Source of the DNA: Candidatus Latescibacterota bacterium
GTDB taxonomy: Bacteria; Latescibacterota; UBA2968; UBA8231
Assembly: GCA_022826515.1 (NCBI GenBank)
Contig: JAJDUT010000024.1
Span: 1-64,000 of the forward strand
Length of the DNA: 64,000 nt
Reading direction: 5' to 3'
Positions 7,472-17,978 of this stretch are shown one piece after another. The notes beneath the pieces are model-generated. The model ran no database searches. It was not told the origin of the DNA and saw nothing but the letters and a program-made list of their open reading frames with translations. The first letter of the stretch is position 1. Each line of letters starts with the position of its first letter. Both the position numbers and the translations under genes were made by a program.

Positions 7472-10270
7472 CTAACCAGATTGTCGCCGCTGATGCAGCA
7501 CTATTTCGCGGCCGCGGCCTAGTGCCTGCTCGACGATTTCTCGTTGCTCGGTTTCGTGAAGGTGCCCGGAGCCGGTAGCTGGACTGGCCGCTTCGTCGCG
7601 GCCCACGTAGTTCAGCTTGCAGGGCGCGGGCAGTAGTTCGTCTAAGAGGGGCTGGACAAAGGACCAAGCGCCCATGTTCTGCGATTCTTCCTGCACCCAG
7701 TAGAACTGCTCGGCTGCGGGATAGCGCTCAAACGCGGCTTGGAGTTCAGCAGCCGGGAACGGATAGAGCTCCTCGACGCGCAGCAGTGCTACCTCGTCGT
7801 CGCTGCCATTTTGCTCGCCGCGGGCAGCGACCAAATCGTAGTAAATCTTGCCGGTGCATAACACCACCCGGCTGACGGCGGCTCGATCGGCGATGTTTGC
7901 GTCGTCGATGACCCGCTGGAACGCCCCCTCGGAAAACTCTGCTAGCTCTGAGACGCATTGCTTGTGCCGCAGGAGGCTCTTGGGGGTCATCAGCACCAGC
8001 GGCTTGCGGAAGTTGCGGTGCATCTGCCGCCGCAAGATGTGAAAAAGTTGTGCTGGCGTGGTGGGGTAAGCCACCTGCATGTTGTTTTTGGCGCACAGTT
8101 GCAAGAAGCGCTCTAGCCGCGCGCTCGAATGCTCTGGCCCCATGCCCTCGTACCCGTGCGGCAACAGCAGCACCAAGCCGCTCATCCGCTGCCATTTGGC
8201 TTCGCCACTGGAGAGGAATTGGTCGATAATCATTTGCGCGCCGTTGACGAAATCGCCGAACTGGGCCTCCCACAAGACCAAGCGCCTCGGGTCCGCCGAG
8301 CTGATTCCGTACTCAAAACCGAGTACTGCTAGCTCCGATAGCATGGTGTTGATCACGACGAAGTCGGCTTGATCGCGCTCCAAGCACTGCAAGGGGATGT
8401 GCTCTGCGCCCGTTTCGGTGTCGTGCCAGACGGCGTGGCGGTGGGCAAAGGTGCCGCGCTGGGTATCTTGACCAGTCAGGCGCACTGCCACGCCCTCGCG
8501 CAGCAACGAGCCGAAGGCCATCACCTCGCTGCAGCCCCAGTCGATGGGTGCTTGGCCAGCGGCCATGGCGCGGCGCGCTTCGACCATCCGTTGGATTGTG
8601 CGGTGCAGGGAGAACCCTTTGGGGACTTGGGTCGCCCGCTCGACGATCCGCTGCAGAATTTTGGCATCGACGGCCGTGTGGGCACTCCAGTCATCGGGTG
8701 CCCAAGTCAGGCCCTGCCAGACGCCCCCGAAAGACGAAATTTGGGGCTGGACTTGCAGGCGGCGAGCGATTTGCTGGGCTTCTTCGAGCCGGGTGCGGAT
8801 TCGCGCGCGAATATCGTCGGCTTCCTCTTGGGAGATTTTGTTTTGGGCTATGAGCTGGAAGGAATAGAGATGGAGGATCGTCGGATGTTCGGCGATTTTC
8901 TTGTACATCAGCGGCTGGGTCAGGGTCGGGTCGTCGGCCTCGTTGTGGCCGTGGCGGCGATAACACCACAAATCGATAAAGACATCCACTTTGAAGCGGT
9001 GCCTGAACTCCATCGCCACCCGCGCCGCTTGCATTACGGCTTCGGGATCGTCGGCGTTGACGTGAAAGACAGGTGCCTGAATCTCCTTGGCTATGTCGGT
9101 CGGATAGGGGGTAAAGCGCGTCTCGTCGGCTTGGGCGGTGTAGCCGAGCTGATTGTTGATGATGATGTGGACGGAGCCGCCGGTGCGATAGCCGGGCAGT
9201 TCGGAGAGATTGAGGGTTTCCGAGACGATGCCTTGGCCGGTAAAGGCGGCCTCGCCGTGGATGAGTACTGGGACCACCCGCTCTCCTTTGTCGTCGTGCA
9301 AGTAGGCTTGCTTGGCATAGACGATGCCCTCAATGACCGGATCGACTAGCTCTAGGTGGCTGGGATTAAAACTGAGCGAGAGATGGACCTTGCGTCCTTC
9401 CTCGGTGACGTGGTCGTGGGAATAGCCCTTGTGGTATTTGACGTCGCCTTCGTCGTCGTCGCGGTCGGTGCGATCAGCGCCCTCGAACTCGGCGAGGATT
9501 TCCTCGTAGGGCTTGTGCAAAAGGTGCGCCAGTACGTTGAGCCGGCCGCGATGGGCCATGCCGATGACCACCTCTTCGACGCCTAACTTGGAGCCGGTGC
9601 TGACCAGTTCGTCCAAGAGTGGCACCATGGACTCGGCCCCTTCGAGCGAGAAGCGCTTTTGCCCGATGTAGCGCGTGTGCAAAAACTGCTCAAACTCCTC
9701 GGCGGCGATCAGTCGCGCGAGCACCCGGCGCGTGGCTTCTTCGGACAAGTTGGGTTTGTTGAGGCAGGGTTCGATCCGCTCTTGCAGCCAGTCGCGCTGC
9801 TCCTTGTCCGGGATGTCCATGTACTCGACACCAATGGAGCGGGAATACGTGGTTTTCAGCTTGCTCAACAGACCCGTTAACGTCCCGTCCGTACGTCCGA
9901 GGAATCCACCGTTGCCCACGGTCTTTTCGAGGTCTTCTTCGGCGAGGCCAAATTCTATCAGATCCAACAGCGGCAGGCTTCGGCGATCGTACCCCAGTGG
10001 GTCGAGCCGGGCGACGAAGTGGCCCATTTGCCGATAGGCCTGCACGAGGGCTTGGACGCCTTCGAGGACCAAAAGGCCCTCAGTGGCTTCTTCTATGGAC
10101 TGCAAGGCCGTTTGGTCTGGTTCGCTGGCGGGTGCCGAGCGCGCGAAGCCGAATTCAAAGCCGCGGAAGAAGTGCTGCCACTCTTCTGGGACCGAGTTGG
10201 GATCGCGCTGGTACTGCTCGTAGAGAGCTTCAATGTACTCGGTGTTTTCACTGTGCGTAGCAAATGACAT
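7472..10270 (-). CDS. odhA: 2-oxoglutarate dehydrogenase E1 component
   Basis: This thiamine-diphosphate enzyme decarboxylates 2-oxoglutarate in the TCA cycle and passes the succinyl unit to OdhB. The chosen start, ATG 10270 ([20 protein letters not shown]), has GGAGG nine bases upstream. An ATG at 10288 and a frame extended to 10351 lack that support and add non-conserved residues. At 932 residues it matches SucA. The E2-binding N terminus ([22 protein letters not shown]), [38 protein letters not shown] and the cofactor region INNQLGYTA all match. The C-terminal transketolase domain carries FEYGIS and [18 protein letters not shown]. It is first in the operon and divergent from purL, with 148 bases between the starts. 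Confidence 0.96.
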   Translation of the reverse strand: MSFATHSENTEYIEALYEQYQRDPNSVPEEWQHFFRGFEFGFARSAPASEPDQTALQSIEEATEGLLVLEGVQALVQAYRQMGHFVARLDPLGYDRRSLPLLDLIEFGLAEEDLEKTVGNGGFLGRTDGTLTGLLSKLKTTYSRSIGVEYMDIPDKEQRDWLQERIEPCLNKPNLSEEATRRVLARLIAAEEFEQFLHTRYIGQKRFSLEGAESMVPLLDELVSTGSKLGVEEVVIGMAHRGRLNVLAHLLHKPYEEILAEFEGADRTDRDDDEGDVKYHKGYSHDHVTEEGRKVHLSLSFNPSHLELVDPVIEGIVYAKQAYLHDDKGERVVPVLIHGEAAFTGQGIVSETLNLSELPGYRTGGSVHIIINNQLGYTAQADETRFTPYPTDIAKEIQAPVFHVNADDPEAVMQAARVAMEFRHRFKVDVFIDLWCYRRHGHNEADDPTLTQPLMYKKIAEHPTILHLYSFQLIAQNKISQEEADDIRARIRTRLEEAQQIARRLQVQPQISSFGGVWQGLTWAPDDWSAHTAVDAKILQRIVERATQVPKGFSLHRTIQRMVEARRAMAAGQAPIDWGCSEVMAFGSLLREGVAVRLTGQDTQRGTFAHRHAVWHDTETGAEHIPLQCLERDQADFVVINTMLSELAVLGFEYGISSADPRRLVLWEAQFGDFVNGAQMIIDQFLSSGEAKWQRMSGLVLLLPHGYEGMGPEHSSARLERFLQLCAKNNMQVAYPTTPAQLFHILRRQMHRNFRKPLVLMTPKSLLRHKQCVSELAEFSEGAFQRVIDDANIADRAAVSRVVLCTGKIYYDLVAARGEQNGSDDEVALLRVEELYPFPAAELQAAFERYPAAEQFYWVQEESQNMGAWSFVQPLLDELLPAPCKLNYVGRDEAASPATGSGHLHETEQREIVEQALGRGREIVLHQRRQSG

Positions 10271-10418
10271 AGGAGCCTCCAGTTCCATGGGCTGATTCTG
10301 AAAATAGACATTATATACATAGGTGCAAAAATAAGCTCGTCGAGCTGCCACAATCCTTGAGGGTTTTCACGGCAGTACCTACATTTTCATGTAACCTCTT
10401 CCCGTTAGAAAGTATCCC

Positions 10419-13400
10419 ATGCTACTCGCCTTTGTCGGCCCCCCGGCTCTGTCGTCCCTGCGCCGCCGGTCGCTGCTAGCGCGCTGCCAGCGTTGCGCAC
10501 CCGAAGTTGAAGATCTAAGTGCCACGTACTTCTATGCCGTGCAATGTGCGCGTGCCCTAGCTGACGATGAGATGGCGCGGCTCATGCGCATTCTCGATGT
10601 AGGTGCGACTTTGCCGACGCGGGCGAACAATGAGGTGGCCATTGGCCCGCGGCCGGGTACGACGTCTCCGTGGTCGAGCAAGGCTACGGACATTCTCAAA
10701 AACTGTGGCCTTGAATTCGTGCGTCGCGTCGAGCGCGGCACGTTGTATGCTTTTGCCGCTGATACCGTGCCCAGTGCGGTTTTGCCGTTGCTCTACGACC
10801 GCATGATTGAGGCACCGCTCGACTCGTTAGATACCCTCTTTCGCCGCGTGGAGCCCAAGCCACTGGTCCATATTCCGGTGCGAGCTGAGGGACGGCGGGC
10901 GCTCGTGGCCGCCAACCGCGAGATGGGTTTGGCTCTTTCGGACGAGGAGATTGACTATGCACTGCACGCCTTTGCGGGGCGCGACCCAACCGACGTGGAG
11001 CTGATGATGTTTGCGGTGGTCAACTCCGAGCACTGCCGCCACAAAATTTTCAATGCCGATTGGATCATCGACGGCCAGCACGAGGCGCACTCGCTCTTCG
11101 CCATGATTCGCCACACGCACGCGGCCCATCCCGAAGGCACGGTTAAGGCGTATTCCGACAACGCCGGCGTGATTGAGGGATTTGATGTGCCGGTCTTTGG
11201 TCCAGGCGAGGATTTTCGCTATGGCTATCGCCAGCGGCAGACGCACGTCTTGATCAAGGTCGAGACTCACAACCATCCCACCGCCATCGCGCCCTATCCC
11301 GGAGCTTCTACGGGAGTTGGGGGAGAGATCCGCGACGAGGGAGCGGCTGGCACGGGTGGCTGGTCGCAGGCAGGGCTGTGCGCCTTTTTTACCTCGCATC
11401 TGCGCCTGCCTGAGTTTGCCCAGCCGTGGGAAAAAGAGCGCGCTGCCTTCCCGGACCGCTTGGCAACCCCGCTCGCCATTATGACTGAAGGGCCGATTGG
11501 CGGCGCGGCTTTTGGCAATGAATTTGGCCGGCCCAACATTCTCGGGATGTTTCGCACCTTGGAAGATGACAGCACTGGAGTGTGGCGCGGCTACCACAAG
11601 CCGATCATGGTCGCTGGCGGCGTCGGCCTCATCGACGCTGAGCACGTGGAGAAGAAAACTCCGACTGCGGGCGATTGCGTCATCCAGCTTGGGGGACCGG
11701 CCATGCTCATTGGCTTAGGCGGGGGCGCGGCCTCTAGCATGGACACGGGGGCCAACAGCGAAGACCTCGACTTTGCCTCGGTGCAGCGCGACAACCCCGA
11801 GATGCAGCGCCGCTGCCAAGAGCTAATCAGCCGCTGCATCTCACTCGGTGCGGAAAATCCCATCATCAGCATCCACGACGTGGGGGCGGGTGGCCTGTCC
11901 AACGCCTGCCCGGAGTTGGTGGCAGATGTGGGGGCGCGCTTTGATTTGCGCGCCATTCACAACGACGACCCGGGAATGAGTCCAATGCAGATTTGGAGCA
12001 ACGAGGCGCAAGAGCGCTACGTGCTGGTGGTGGGCCGCGCCGATTTGAATCGCTTTGCCGAGCTGGCCGCACGCGAGCGCTGCCTATTTGCAGTCATCGG
12101 CGAGGTGACTGGAGATGGCACGCTGTCGCTCGACGACTCTCTGCTCGGCGACAAGCCCATCGACGACCTCGACCTAGCGGTCATTTTGGGCAAGCCGCCC
12201 AAGATGCTGCGCCGCGCAATGCGCAGCCAGCCTATGCGGCAGCGTCTCGACTTAGGAGAGCCCTCGATAGCTGAGGCTGCTGAGCGCGTGCTCCGCTTTC
12301 CCGCCGTAGCGGCTAAGACCTTCCTCATCACCATTGCCGACCGCACAGTCACCGGCTTGGTGGCCCGCGATCAGATGGTTGGTCCCTATCAAGTGCCAGT
12401 CGCGGATTTAGCTCTGACTTGTCATTCCTTTCAGGGATACACCGGGTCGGCCATGGCCATGGGCGAGCGCACGCCGCTCGCCTTGATGGATGCGCCAGCG
12501 TCCGGGCGAATGGCCATTGCCGAGGCCGTCACCAACATTGCTGCGGCGCACATTGGACCGATTCACCGCATCAAGCTGTCGGGAAACTGGATGTGCGCCT
12601 GCGGCGAAGAGGGCGAAGACGCAGCTCTGTACGACACTGTGCGTGCAGTGGGGTTGGAGTTTTGCCCGGCGCTGGGGGTGTCGATCCCAGTGGGGAAAGA
12701 CTCGCTGTCCATGCGGGCGGTGTGGGAAGACGCCGAGGGTACAGCGCACAAAGTGGTCGCGCCATTGAGCTTGGTCGTTTCGGCCTTTGCACCAGTAGAA
12801 GACGTGCGCCGCCACGCCACGCCCGATCTAAAGCGAGGCGGTGACACCCGGCTGTTGCTCGTGGATTTGGGCCGCAGACGGAACCGCCTCGGTGGCTCTT
12901 GTCTTGCCCAAGTTTACAACCAAATTGGCAGCGAGGCCCCAGACGTAGATGCCGGCGATGTGCGCGGTTTGTACGAGGCCGTGCAGACCTTGCTCGACCA
13001 AGATCTCGTACTCGCGTATCACGACCGCTCCGATGGCGGCCTTTTCACTGCGGTGGCCGAGATGGCGTTTGCTGGTCGCTGCGGCGTGGAGTTGGAAGTT
13101 GGCGTGTTGGGCCGCGACCCGCTCGCCGCGCTTTTTTGCGAGGAAGTGGGCGCTGTGATCCAACACCGCGCTGAAGATGAGGAAGCCGTGTACAAGGTCT
13201 TTGAGGACCAGGGCATCGCCGATTTGGTGCATGACGTGGGCCGGCCCGTTGACGACTTACACCTGCGCGTTCGCAGTGGCGATGATCTCGTCTATGACGT
13301 CCCACTGCTCGACCTCCACGCGGCGTGGGCTGAGCTGACGCATCGGATGCAGGCCCACCGCGACGACCCGGACTGCGCTCGCGAAGAGTACGAAGCCCTT

Positions 13401-14255
13401 GCCGACGGCCAAGACCTAGGCCTGAATTTTCACTTGGCGCACGAAGCTGCTCCGACCATAGGAGGGAAAGCGCGTCCCCGCGTGGCCGTGCTGCGCGAAC
13501 AAGGCATCAACGGTCAGGTAGAAATGGCCGCGGCTTTTGACGCTGCCGCCTGCGAGGCGGTTGACGTGACCATGACCGACCTGTTGGAAGGCCGCGTCGA
13601 ATTGAGTTCGTTTCACGGGCTGGCTGCTTGCGGCGGCTTTAGCTACGGCGATGTGCTCGGAGCCGGGGCTGGTTGGGCGCGTTCGATCCTCTTCCACGAC
13701 CGCTTGCGCGACCAATTCGCCGCCTTTTTCGAGCGACCGGATACCTTTTCCCTAGGGGTGTGCAATGGCTGCCAAATGCTGTCGCACCTCAAGGAGTTGA
13801 TTCCGGGCGCAGCCGCCTGGCCGCAATTTGTGCGCAACCGCTCCGAGCAGTTTGAGGCGCGGCTCGCCACTGTAGAAGTGCTGGAGAGCTGCTCGGTGCT
13901 CTTGCGCGGCATGGAGGGGTCGCGTCTGCCCATTGCGGTGGCACACGGCGAGGGCCGCGTCCAATTCGGCGATGAGCGGGCACTGGGACGAGCGCAAATA
14001 GAAAATCAGCTCTGCTTGCGCTACGTGGATAACTACGGCGATCCGGCCGAGCACTATCCGTCCAATCCCAACGGCTCGCCCGCAGGACTGACCGCTTTCA
14101 CTAGCGCCGATGGCCGCGCCACCATTATGATGCCACACCCGGAGCGCGTCTTCCGCAATATCCAGCTTTCTTGGCGTCCGGCGGAGTGGACGGGCGAAGA
14201 AGGGCCGTGGCTGAAGCTATTTCAAAATGCTCGCGACTTTGCCGATGCGAGCTGA
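10419..14255 (+). CDS. purL: Phosphoribosylformylglycinamidine synthase, single-chain form
   Basis: PurL converts FGAR, ATP and glutamine to FGAM in de novo purine synthesis. At 1278 residues this is the large single-chain type found in proteobacteria and eukaryotes, not the PurLQS complex. It carries the N-terminal domain, paired AIRS-like ATP-binding domains ([15 protein letters not shown] near 200, [19 protein letters not shown] near 285, [16 protein letters not shown] near 485) and a C-terminal class I glutamine amidotransferase. In the last, [12 protein letters not shown] near 1113 provides the nucleophilic Cys, and AHGEGR and PHPERVFRN the His and Glu. The start [12 protein letters not shown] resembles the family start, but no strong ribosome site precedes it. 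It stands alone as a purine gene here. Confidence 0.97.
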   Translation: MLLAFVGPPALSSLRRRSLLARCQRCAPEVEDLSATYFYAVQCARALADDEMARLMRILDVGATLPTRANNEVAIGPRPGTTSPWSSKATDILKNCGLEFVRRVERGTLYAFAADTVPSAVLPLLYDRMIEAPLDSLDTLFRRVEPKPLVHIPVRAEGRRALVAANREMGLALSDEEIDYALHAFAGRDPTDVELMMFAVVNSEHCRHKIFNADWIIDGQHEAHSLFAMIRHTHAAHPEGTVKAYSDNAGVIEGFDVPVFGPGEDFRYGYRQRQTHVLIKVETHNHPTAIAPYPGASTGVGGEIRDEGAAGTGGWSQAGLCAFFTSHLRLPEFAQPWEKERAAFPDRLATPLAIMTEGPIGGAAFGNEFGRPNILGMFRTLEDDSTGVWRGYHKPIMVAGGVGLIDAEHVEKKTPTAGDCVIQLGGPAMLIGLGGGAASSMDTGANSEDLDFASVQRDNPEMQRRCQELISRCISLGAENPIISIHDVGAGGLSNACPELVADVGARFDLRAIHNDDPGMSPMQIWSNEAQERYVLVVGRADLNRFAELAARERCLFAVIGEVTGDGTLSLDDSLLGDKPIDDLDLAVILGKPPKMLRRAMRSQPMRQRLDLGEPSIAEAAERVLRFPAVAAKTFLITIADRTVTGLVARDQMVGPYQVPVADLALTCHSFQGYTGSAMAMGERTPLALMDAPASGRMAIAEAVTNIAAAHIGPIHRIKLSGNWMCACGEEGEDAALYDTVRAVGLEFCPALGVSIPVGKDSLSMRAVWEDAEGTAHKVVAPLSLVVSAFAPVEDVRRHATPDLKRGGDTRLLLVDLGRRRNRLGGSCLAQVYNQIGSEAPDVDAGDVRGLYEAVQTLLDQDLVLAYHDRSDGGLFTAVAEMAFAGRCGVELEVGVLGRDPLAALFCEEVGAVIQHRAEDEEAVYKVFEDQGIADLVHDVGRPVDDLHLRVRSGDDLVYDVPLLDLHAAWAELTHRMQAHRDDPDCAREEYEALADGQDLGLNFHLAHEAAPTIGGKARPRVAVLREQGINGQVEMAAAFDAAACEAVDVTMTDLLEGRVELSSFHGLAACGGFSYGDVLGAGAGWARSILFHDRLRDQFAAFFERPDTFSLGVCNGCQMLSHLKELIPGAAAWPQFVRNRSEQFEARLATVEVLESCSVLLRGMEGSRLPIAVAHGEGRVQFGDERALGRAQIENQLCLRYVDNYGDPAEHYPSNPNGSPAGLTAFTSADGRATIMMPHPERVFRNIQLSWRPAEWTGEEGPWLKLFQNARDFADAS

Positions 14256-14398
14256 TTTTGGAGTATCCGTCGGGCAATTCGGCGATCCTCTTCATCGCCG
14301 TCCAAAAGTTCAATCGCTCTTTGACGTAGCAGTCGGGCGAATTCCGGATCTCGCTTCGCTCGCATGTAGGCGTAGTCATCGTGTTTGGTGAGCGCCAT
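14222..14398 (-). CDS. Small basic/acidic hypothetical protein, 58 residues
   Basis: A short frame starts at ATG 14398, directly behind an excellent ribosome site (AGGAGGG, five bases before the ATG). It ends at 14222, overlapping the 3' end of purL on the opposite strand by 34 bases. The protein begins [20 protein letters not shown] and is very rich in Arg, Asp and Glu, with predicted helical character and no membrane segment. Its size and charge recall small antitoxin-like or DNA-associated proteins, but I do not recognise a family. No partner toxin gene lies beside it. The strong ribosome site is the main reason to accept it. Confidence 0.5.
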   Translation of the reverse strand: MALTKHDDYAYMRAKRDPEFARLLRQRAIELLDGDEEDRRIARRILQNQLASAKSRAF

Positions 14399-14549
14399 AA
14401 TGCCCTCCTAACATACCGAGTAGAAAGATAACGATAGGGTAGCATTGGGGTGGTGTCCCTGCAAACCCACCAATCCTTGACGCCTTCTCTGCACACGGCC
14501 AAACTATAGCCCCACTTATTTTTCACATCAGTCCAAGCTAGGAGTATCC

Positions 14550-15533
14550 ATGACCGAACCCATTCGCTGGGGCATCCTCGGCCCGGGTAGCATTGCCCAC
14601 AAATTTGCCGTCGGCCTCCAAGCCACTTCTGAAGGAGAGCTAGTCGCCGTTGGTTCGCGCGATCAGCAGCGCGCCGACGCCTTTGCCGACCAGTACGGTG
14701 CCCCCAACCGCCACGCCTCGTACGAAGCCCTCAGTGCCGATCCCGACATCGACGCGGTGTACGTGGCCACCCCTCATCCCTTCCACAAAGACAATTCGAT
14801 TCTCTGTCTCGAAGCTGGCAAGGCCGTGCTCTGCGAGAAGCCGTTTACCATCAACGCCACTGAGGCCGAAGCCGTCGTCGCCTGTGCCCGCGCCAATGGC
14901 GTCTTTTTGATGGAGGCCATGTGGTCCCGCTACCTGCCCATTATGGAACAGGTGCGCCAGTGGCTCGACGCTGGTGCTATTGGCGAGCCGCTGATGGTCA
15001 GCGCTGACTTTGGTTTTCGCGCGGGTGTCAATCCCGATGGCCGACTTTTTAACCTCGCTTTGGGCGGCGGTGCTCTGCTCGACATTGGCATCTACGTCGT
15101 CTCCTTTGCGGCGATGGTGCTTGGCTCGCAACCAGCGCAGATTGCCGCGGCTGCGCACCTCGGCGAGACTGGCGTTGACGAGCAAACCGGTATCGTACTC
15201 CGCTATAGCGGCGGTGCCATCGCCAACCTCTCTTGTGCCATCCGCGCTTCGACTTCGCACGAAGCTCGCATCGTCGGCAGCGAGGGGACGATTGTCATTG
15301 ATCCGTCGTGGTGGAAAGGCGAAAGCGCCACGCTCAAAGCCGGGGACCGCGAAGAGCGCATTGAATTGCCCTTGGTGGGCAATGGCTACAACTACGAAGC
15401 GCAAGAAGTCGCCCGCTGTCTCGGCGAAGGTCTGACGGAGAGCGCGATCATGTCGCTCGACGAAACCGTTGCGCTGATGCGGATCCTCGATGAAATCCGC
15501 GCCCAGATCGGCTTGAAATACCCAATGGAATAG
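14550..15533 (+). CDS. Gfo/Idh/MocA family oxidoreductase
   Basis: This 327-residue NAD(P)-dependent dehydrogenase is probably cytoplasmic and acts on a sugar, inositol or diol. The N-terminal Rossmann site is WGILGPGSIAHKFAVGL. The catalytic-lysine motif CEKPFTINATEAEAVV is near residue 95, followed by FLMEAMWSRYLP, which is typical of the dihydrodiol-dehydrogenase-like branch. The C-terminal half is the alpha/beta substrate domain (FNLALGGGALLDIGIY). It is the first gene of a three-gene run with an aldo/keto reductase (15 bases downstream) and a sulfatase. This suggests processing of a sulfated or otherwise modified sugar, but the substrate is unknown. Confidence 0.92.
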   Translation: MTEPIRWGILGPGSIAHKFAVGLQATSEGELVAVGSRDQQRADAFADQYGAPNRHASYEALSADPDIDAVYVATPHPFHKDNSILCLEAGKAVLCEKPFTINATEAEAVVACARANGVFLMEAMWSRYLPIMEQVRQWLDAGAIGEPLMVSADFGFRAGVNPDGRLFNLALGGGALLDIGIYVVSFAAMVLGSQPAQIAAAAHLGETGVDEQTGIVLRYSGGAIANLSCAIRASTSHEARIVGSEGTIVIDPSWWKGESATLKAGDREERIELPLVGNGYNYEAQEVARCLGEGLTESAIMSLDETVALMRILDEIRAQIGLKYPME

Positions 15534-15547
15534 AAAGGAACCCACTC

Positions 15548-16516
15548 GTGCAATACGGCAACGTACAAGGCATCGAAAAAAAGATCTCGCGCATAGTTCA
15601 AGGCTCCATCATGCTCAATCGCAGCAACAAGGAAGAAGGCTTTGCCCTGCTCGACGCCGCTTGGCAGGCTGGCATCACGACCTACGATTCGGCCCACGGC
15701 TACGGCGGCGGCGAAGTGGATCGCATGCTCGGGCTGTGGATGGAGGCAAGGGGCAACCGCGATGAAATCGTCATCATCGGCAAGGGTGCCCACCTCAACC
15801 AGGACCGCAACCGCGTCACCCCGTATGACATCGCTTCAGACATGGCCGACTCGCTCGTGCGGCTGCGCTCCGACTATATCGACCTCTATCTGTTGCACCG
15901 CGACGATCCCGCGGTCCCGGTCGGCCCCATTGTCGAGGCGCTCAACGAGCACCACGCGGCTGGCCGCATCCACGCCTTTGGCGGCTCGAATTGGACGCCG
16001 GAGCGCTTGGCCGAGGCCAATGAATACGCGGACAAACGCGGACTCGTGCCTTTTGCCGCCTCCAGTCCAAACTTTAGCTTGGCGGATCAGATTGCCGAGC
16101 CGTGGAAGGATTGCCTGTCGATTGCCGGGCCGGGTCAAGCTGCCGCTCGCGAATGGTACGCCGAGCACAACATGCCGCTCTTTACTTGGTCGAGCGTGGC
16201 TCGCGGCTTTTTCTCGGGCAAAGTCACTCGCGACAACGCCGAGCAAGTGCGCGACCAATTCGACGGCACTATGCCCAAATCGTACTATTGCGAAGAAAAC
16301 TTCACACGGCTCGACCGCGCGTGGGCACTGGCTGAAGAAAAGGGGTTGTCAGTGCCGCAGATCGCCTTGTCGTATGTGCTGAGCTACCCGCTCGACATCT
16401 ATGCCTTGGTCGGCAGCATGAGCGGCGATGAGATCGCGGCGAACATCCAAACGCTCGACAATCCGCTCACTGAGGCGGAGATGGCGTGGCTGGATTTGCG
16501 GAGCGAGGAGCGCTAA
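15548..16516 (+). CDS. Aldo/keto reductase
   Basis: This 322-residue TIM-barrel NADP-type oxidoreductase carries the catalytic tetrad. Asp and Tyr are in TYDSAHGYGGGEVDRMLG (near residue 43), Lys in VIIGKGAH (near 77) and His in DLYLLHRDD (near 110). The C-terminal cofactor segment appears as PQIALSYVLSYP. The start is GTG 15548, 15 bases after the upstream oxidoreductase, with AAAGGAA in front. The stop lies one base before the sulfatase ATG, so the three genes form an operon. Members of this branch act on sugar aldehydes and ketones. The specific substrate is not readable from the sequence. Confidence 0.93.
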   Translation: MQYGNVQGIEKKISRIVQGSIMLNRSNKEEGFALLDAAWQAGITTYDSAHGYGGGEVDRMLGLWMEARGNRDEIVIIGKGAHLNQDRNRVTPYDIASDMADSLVRLRSDYIDLYLLHRDDPAVPVGPIVEALNEHHAAGRIHAFGGSNWTPERLAEANEYADKRGLVPFAASSPNFSLADQIAEPWKDCLSIAGPGQAAAREWYAEHNMPLFTWSSVARGFFSGKVTRDNAEQVRDQFDGTMPKSYYCEENFTRLDRAWALAEEKGLSVPQIALSYVLSYPLDIYALVGSMSGDEIAANIQTLDNPLTEAEMAWLDLRSEER

Positions 16517-16517
16517 C

Positions 16518-17978
16518 ATGGCTAAGCAACCTAATATCGTCGTCCTGATGTCCGACCAGCAGCGGCTCGATACGGTGAGTTGCTACGGGCTGAACGAGGT
16601 GTGCCGGACGCCGCACATCGACGCGTTGGCTGCGCGTGGCGTTCGCTTTGACTCGGCGTTCACGCCGACTGCAATCTGCTCACCGGCCCGTGCTTCCTTT
16701 TACACGGGTCTCTACCCGCACAAGCACGGGGTTACGGCCAATGGTCTGTGTTTGCGCGAGGGAGTGCGCGGGTTAAATCACTATCTGGACGAGGTCGGCT
16801 ATCGCTGCGGGTACGCCGGCAAGTGGCACGTGGATGAGCAGACCGGCCCGACGGGCTACGGGTTCGCGGGGCAGGATTTCATGGGCTACGCCTTTCCGGG
16901 GTCTGACCTGTTGCCCGGCTTGCAGTTCGGGGCTAAGCCGAGGGGACACAATCCGTATGCCGATTATCTCAAAGAGCGCGGCTTCGACCCGCCGCCGACG
17001 GTATCTCACCGCTTTGTCGGCACTAATCCCTCGAATCAGGCGCAGGAGATGTTCGCATTGCACGAGGGGCCGGTCGAATCGTGCATTGAGTATTTCGTCG
17101 CCGAGGAAGCCAAGCGCGTCCTCGACGAAGTGGCTACCGGTGAGGAACCCTTCTTTCTCTGGGCCAACTTTTGGGGGCCGCACAGTCCGTCGCTGGTGCC
17201 GGAGCCGTACTTTTCCATGTACGATCCAAAGGCCATTCCCGAACATCCCGGGTACGCTGAGACGTTTGAGAAAAAGCCCTATCGTCAGCAATTAATCGAG
17301 AAGCTATGGGGATTGGGTGATTATGGTTGGGAGGGGTTTCAGGAAATTGCCGCTCGCTACTTTGGGCATTGTACGCTCATCGACGACATGGTGGGGCGGG
17401 TAGTGGCTCACTTGGAACAACTGGGCGTCCTCGACAACACCATCATCGTCTATACTGCAGATCACGGCGACTGCCTCGGCGCACACAAGCTGATCGAGAA
17501 AGGCGAGTTCATGTACGACGAGATCTACCGCATCCCGCTCGTCATCGCCCACCCCGACTGCGAGGCTCCCGGCACTGCCTGCGACGAGTTCGTCTATTTG
17601 CACGAAATCATGCTCTCGTCGCTCGACGCCGCTGGTTTGGACGTTCCCGCCAACCTCGACGGCCAGTCCTTTCTCCCAGCCATTGAGGGACGCCCGTTTG
17701 CGAACGGTCGCGAAGAAGTGTACTGCGTGTTCGACCGCCATTTTACGGTCGCCAACCAGCGCATGGTCCGCACCCGCACCCATCAGTTCACCTTTAATTC
17801 GGGCGATCCAGGCGAACTGTACGATTTGCAACGCGATCCCTATCAGCTCGACAATGTGTATGGCGATCCGGCGTACGAGGCCGTGCGCCAAGATTTGATG
17901 GGGCGGATGGGCCGCTACATGGAGGAATTGGGCGACCCGTTGCGCGGGTGGTTTGGGCGGATTAAGGGCGCGTATTGA
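16518..17978 (+). CDS. Type I sulfatase (formylglycine-dependent)
   Basis: This 486-residue sulfate-ester hydrolase starts at ATG 16518 (MAKQPNIVVLMSDQQRLD), one base after the aldo/keto reductase stop. An in-frame ATG further upstream would lie inside the reductase gene. The metal-binding Asp is in LMSDQQ. The C-x-P-x-R motif in AICSPARASFYTGLYPHKHG (about residues 55-74) supplies the cysteine converted to formylglycine. TADHGDCLGAH near 315 supplies the later metal ligands. No signal peptide is visible, so it is probably cytoplasmic, acting on imported sulfated sugars or glycans. No formylglycine-generating enzyme is encoded in the window. Its 3' end overlaps the convergent M20 peptidase gene by 17 bases. 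Confidence 0.94.
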   Translation: MAKQPNIVVLMSDQQRLDTVSCYGLNEVCRTPHIDALAARGVRFDSAFTPTAICSPARASFYTGLYPHKHGVTANGLCLREGVRGLNHYLDEVGYRCGYAGKWHVDEQTGPTGYGFAGQDFMGYAFPGSDLLPGLQFGAKPRGHNPYADYLKERGFDPPPTVSHRFVGTNPSNQAQEMFALHEGPVESCIEYFVAEEAKRVLDEVATGEEPFFLWANFWGPHSPSLVPEPYFSMYDPKAIPEHPGYAETFEKKPYRQQLIEKLWGLGDYGWEGFQEIAARYFGHCTLIDDMVGRVVAHLEQLGVLDNTIIVYTADHGDCLGAHKLIEKGEFMYDEIYRIPLVIAHPDCEAPGTACDEFVYLHEIMLSSLDAAGLDVPANLDGQSFLPAIEGRPFANGREEVYCVFDRHFTVANQRMVRTRTHQFTFNSGDPGELYDLQRDPYQLDNVYGDPAYEAVRQDLMGRMGRYMEELGDPLRGWFGRIKGAY

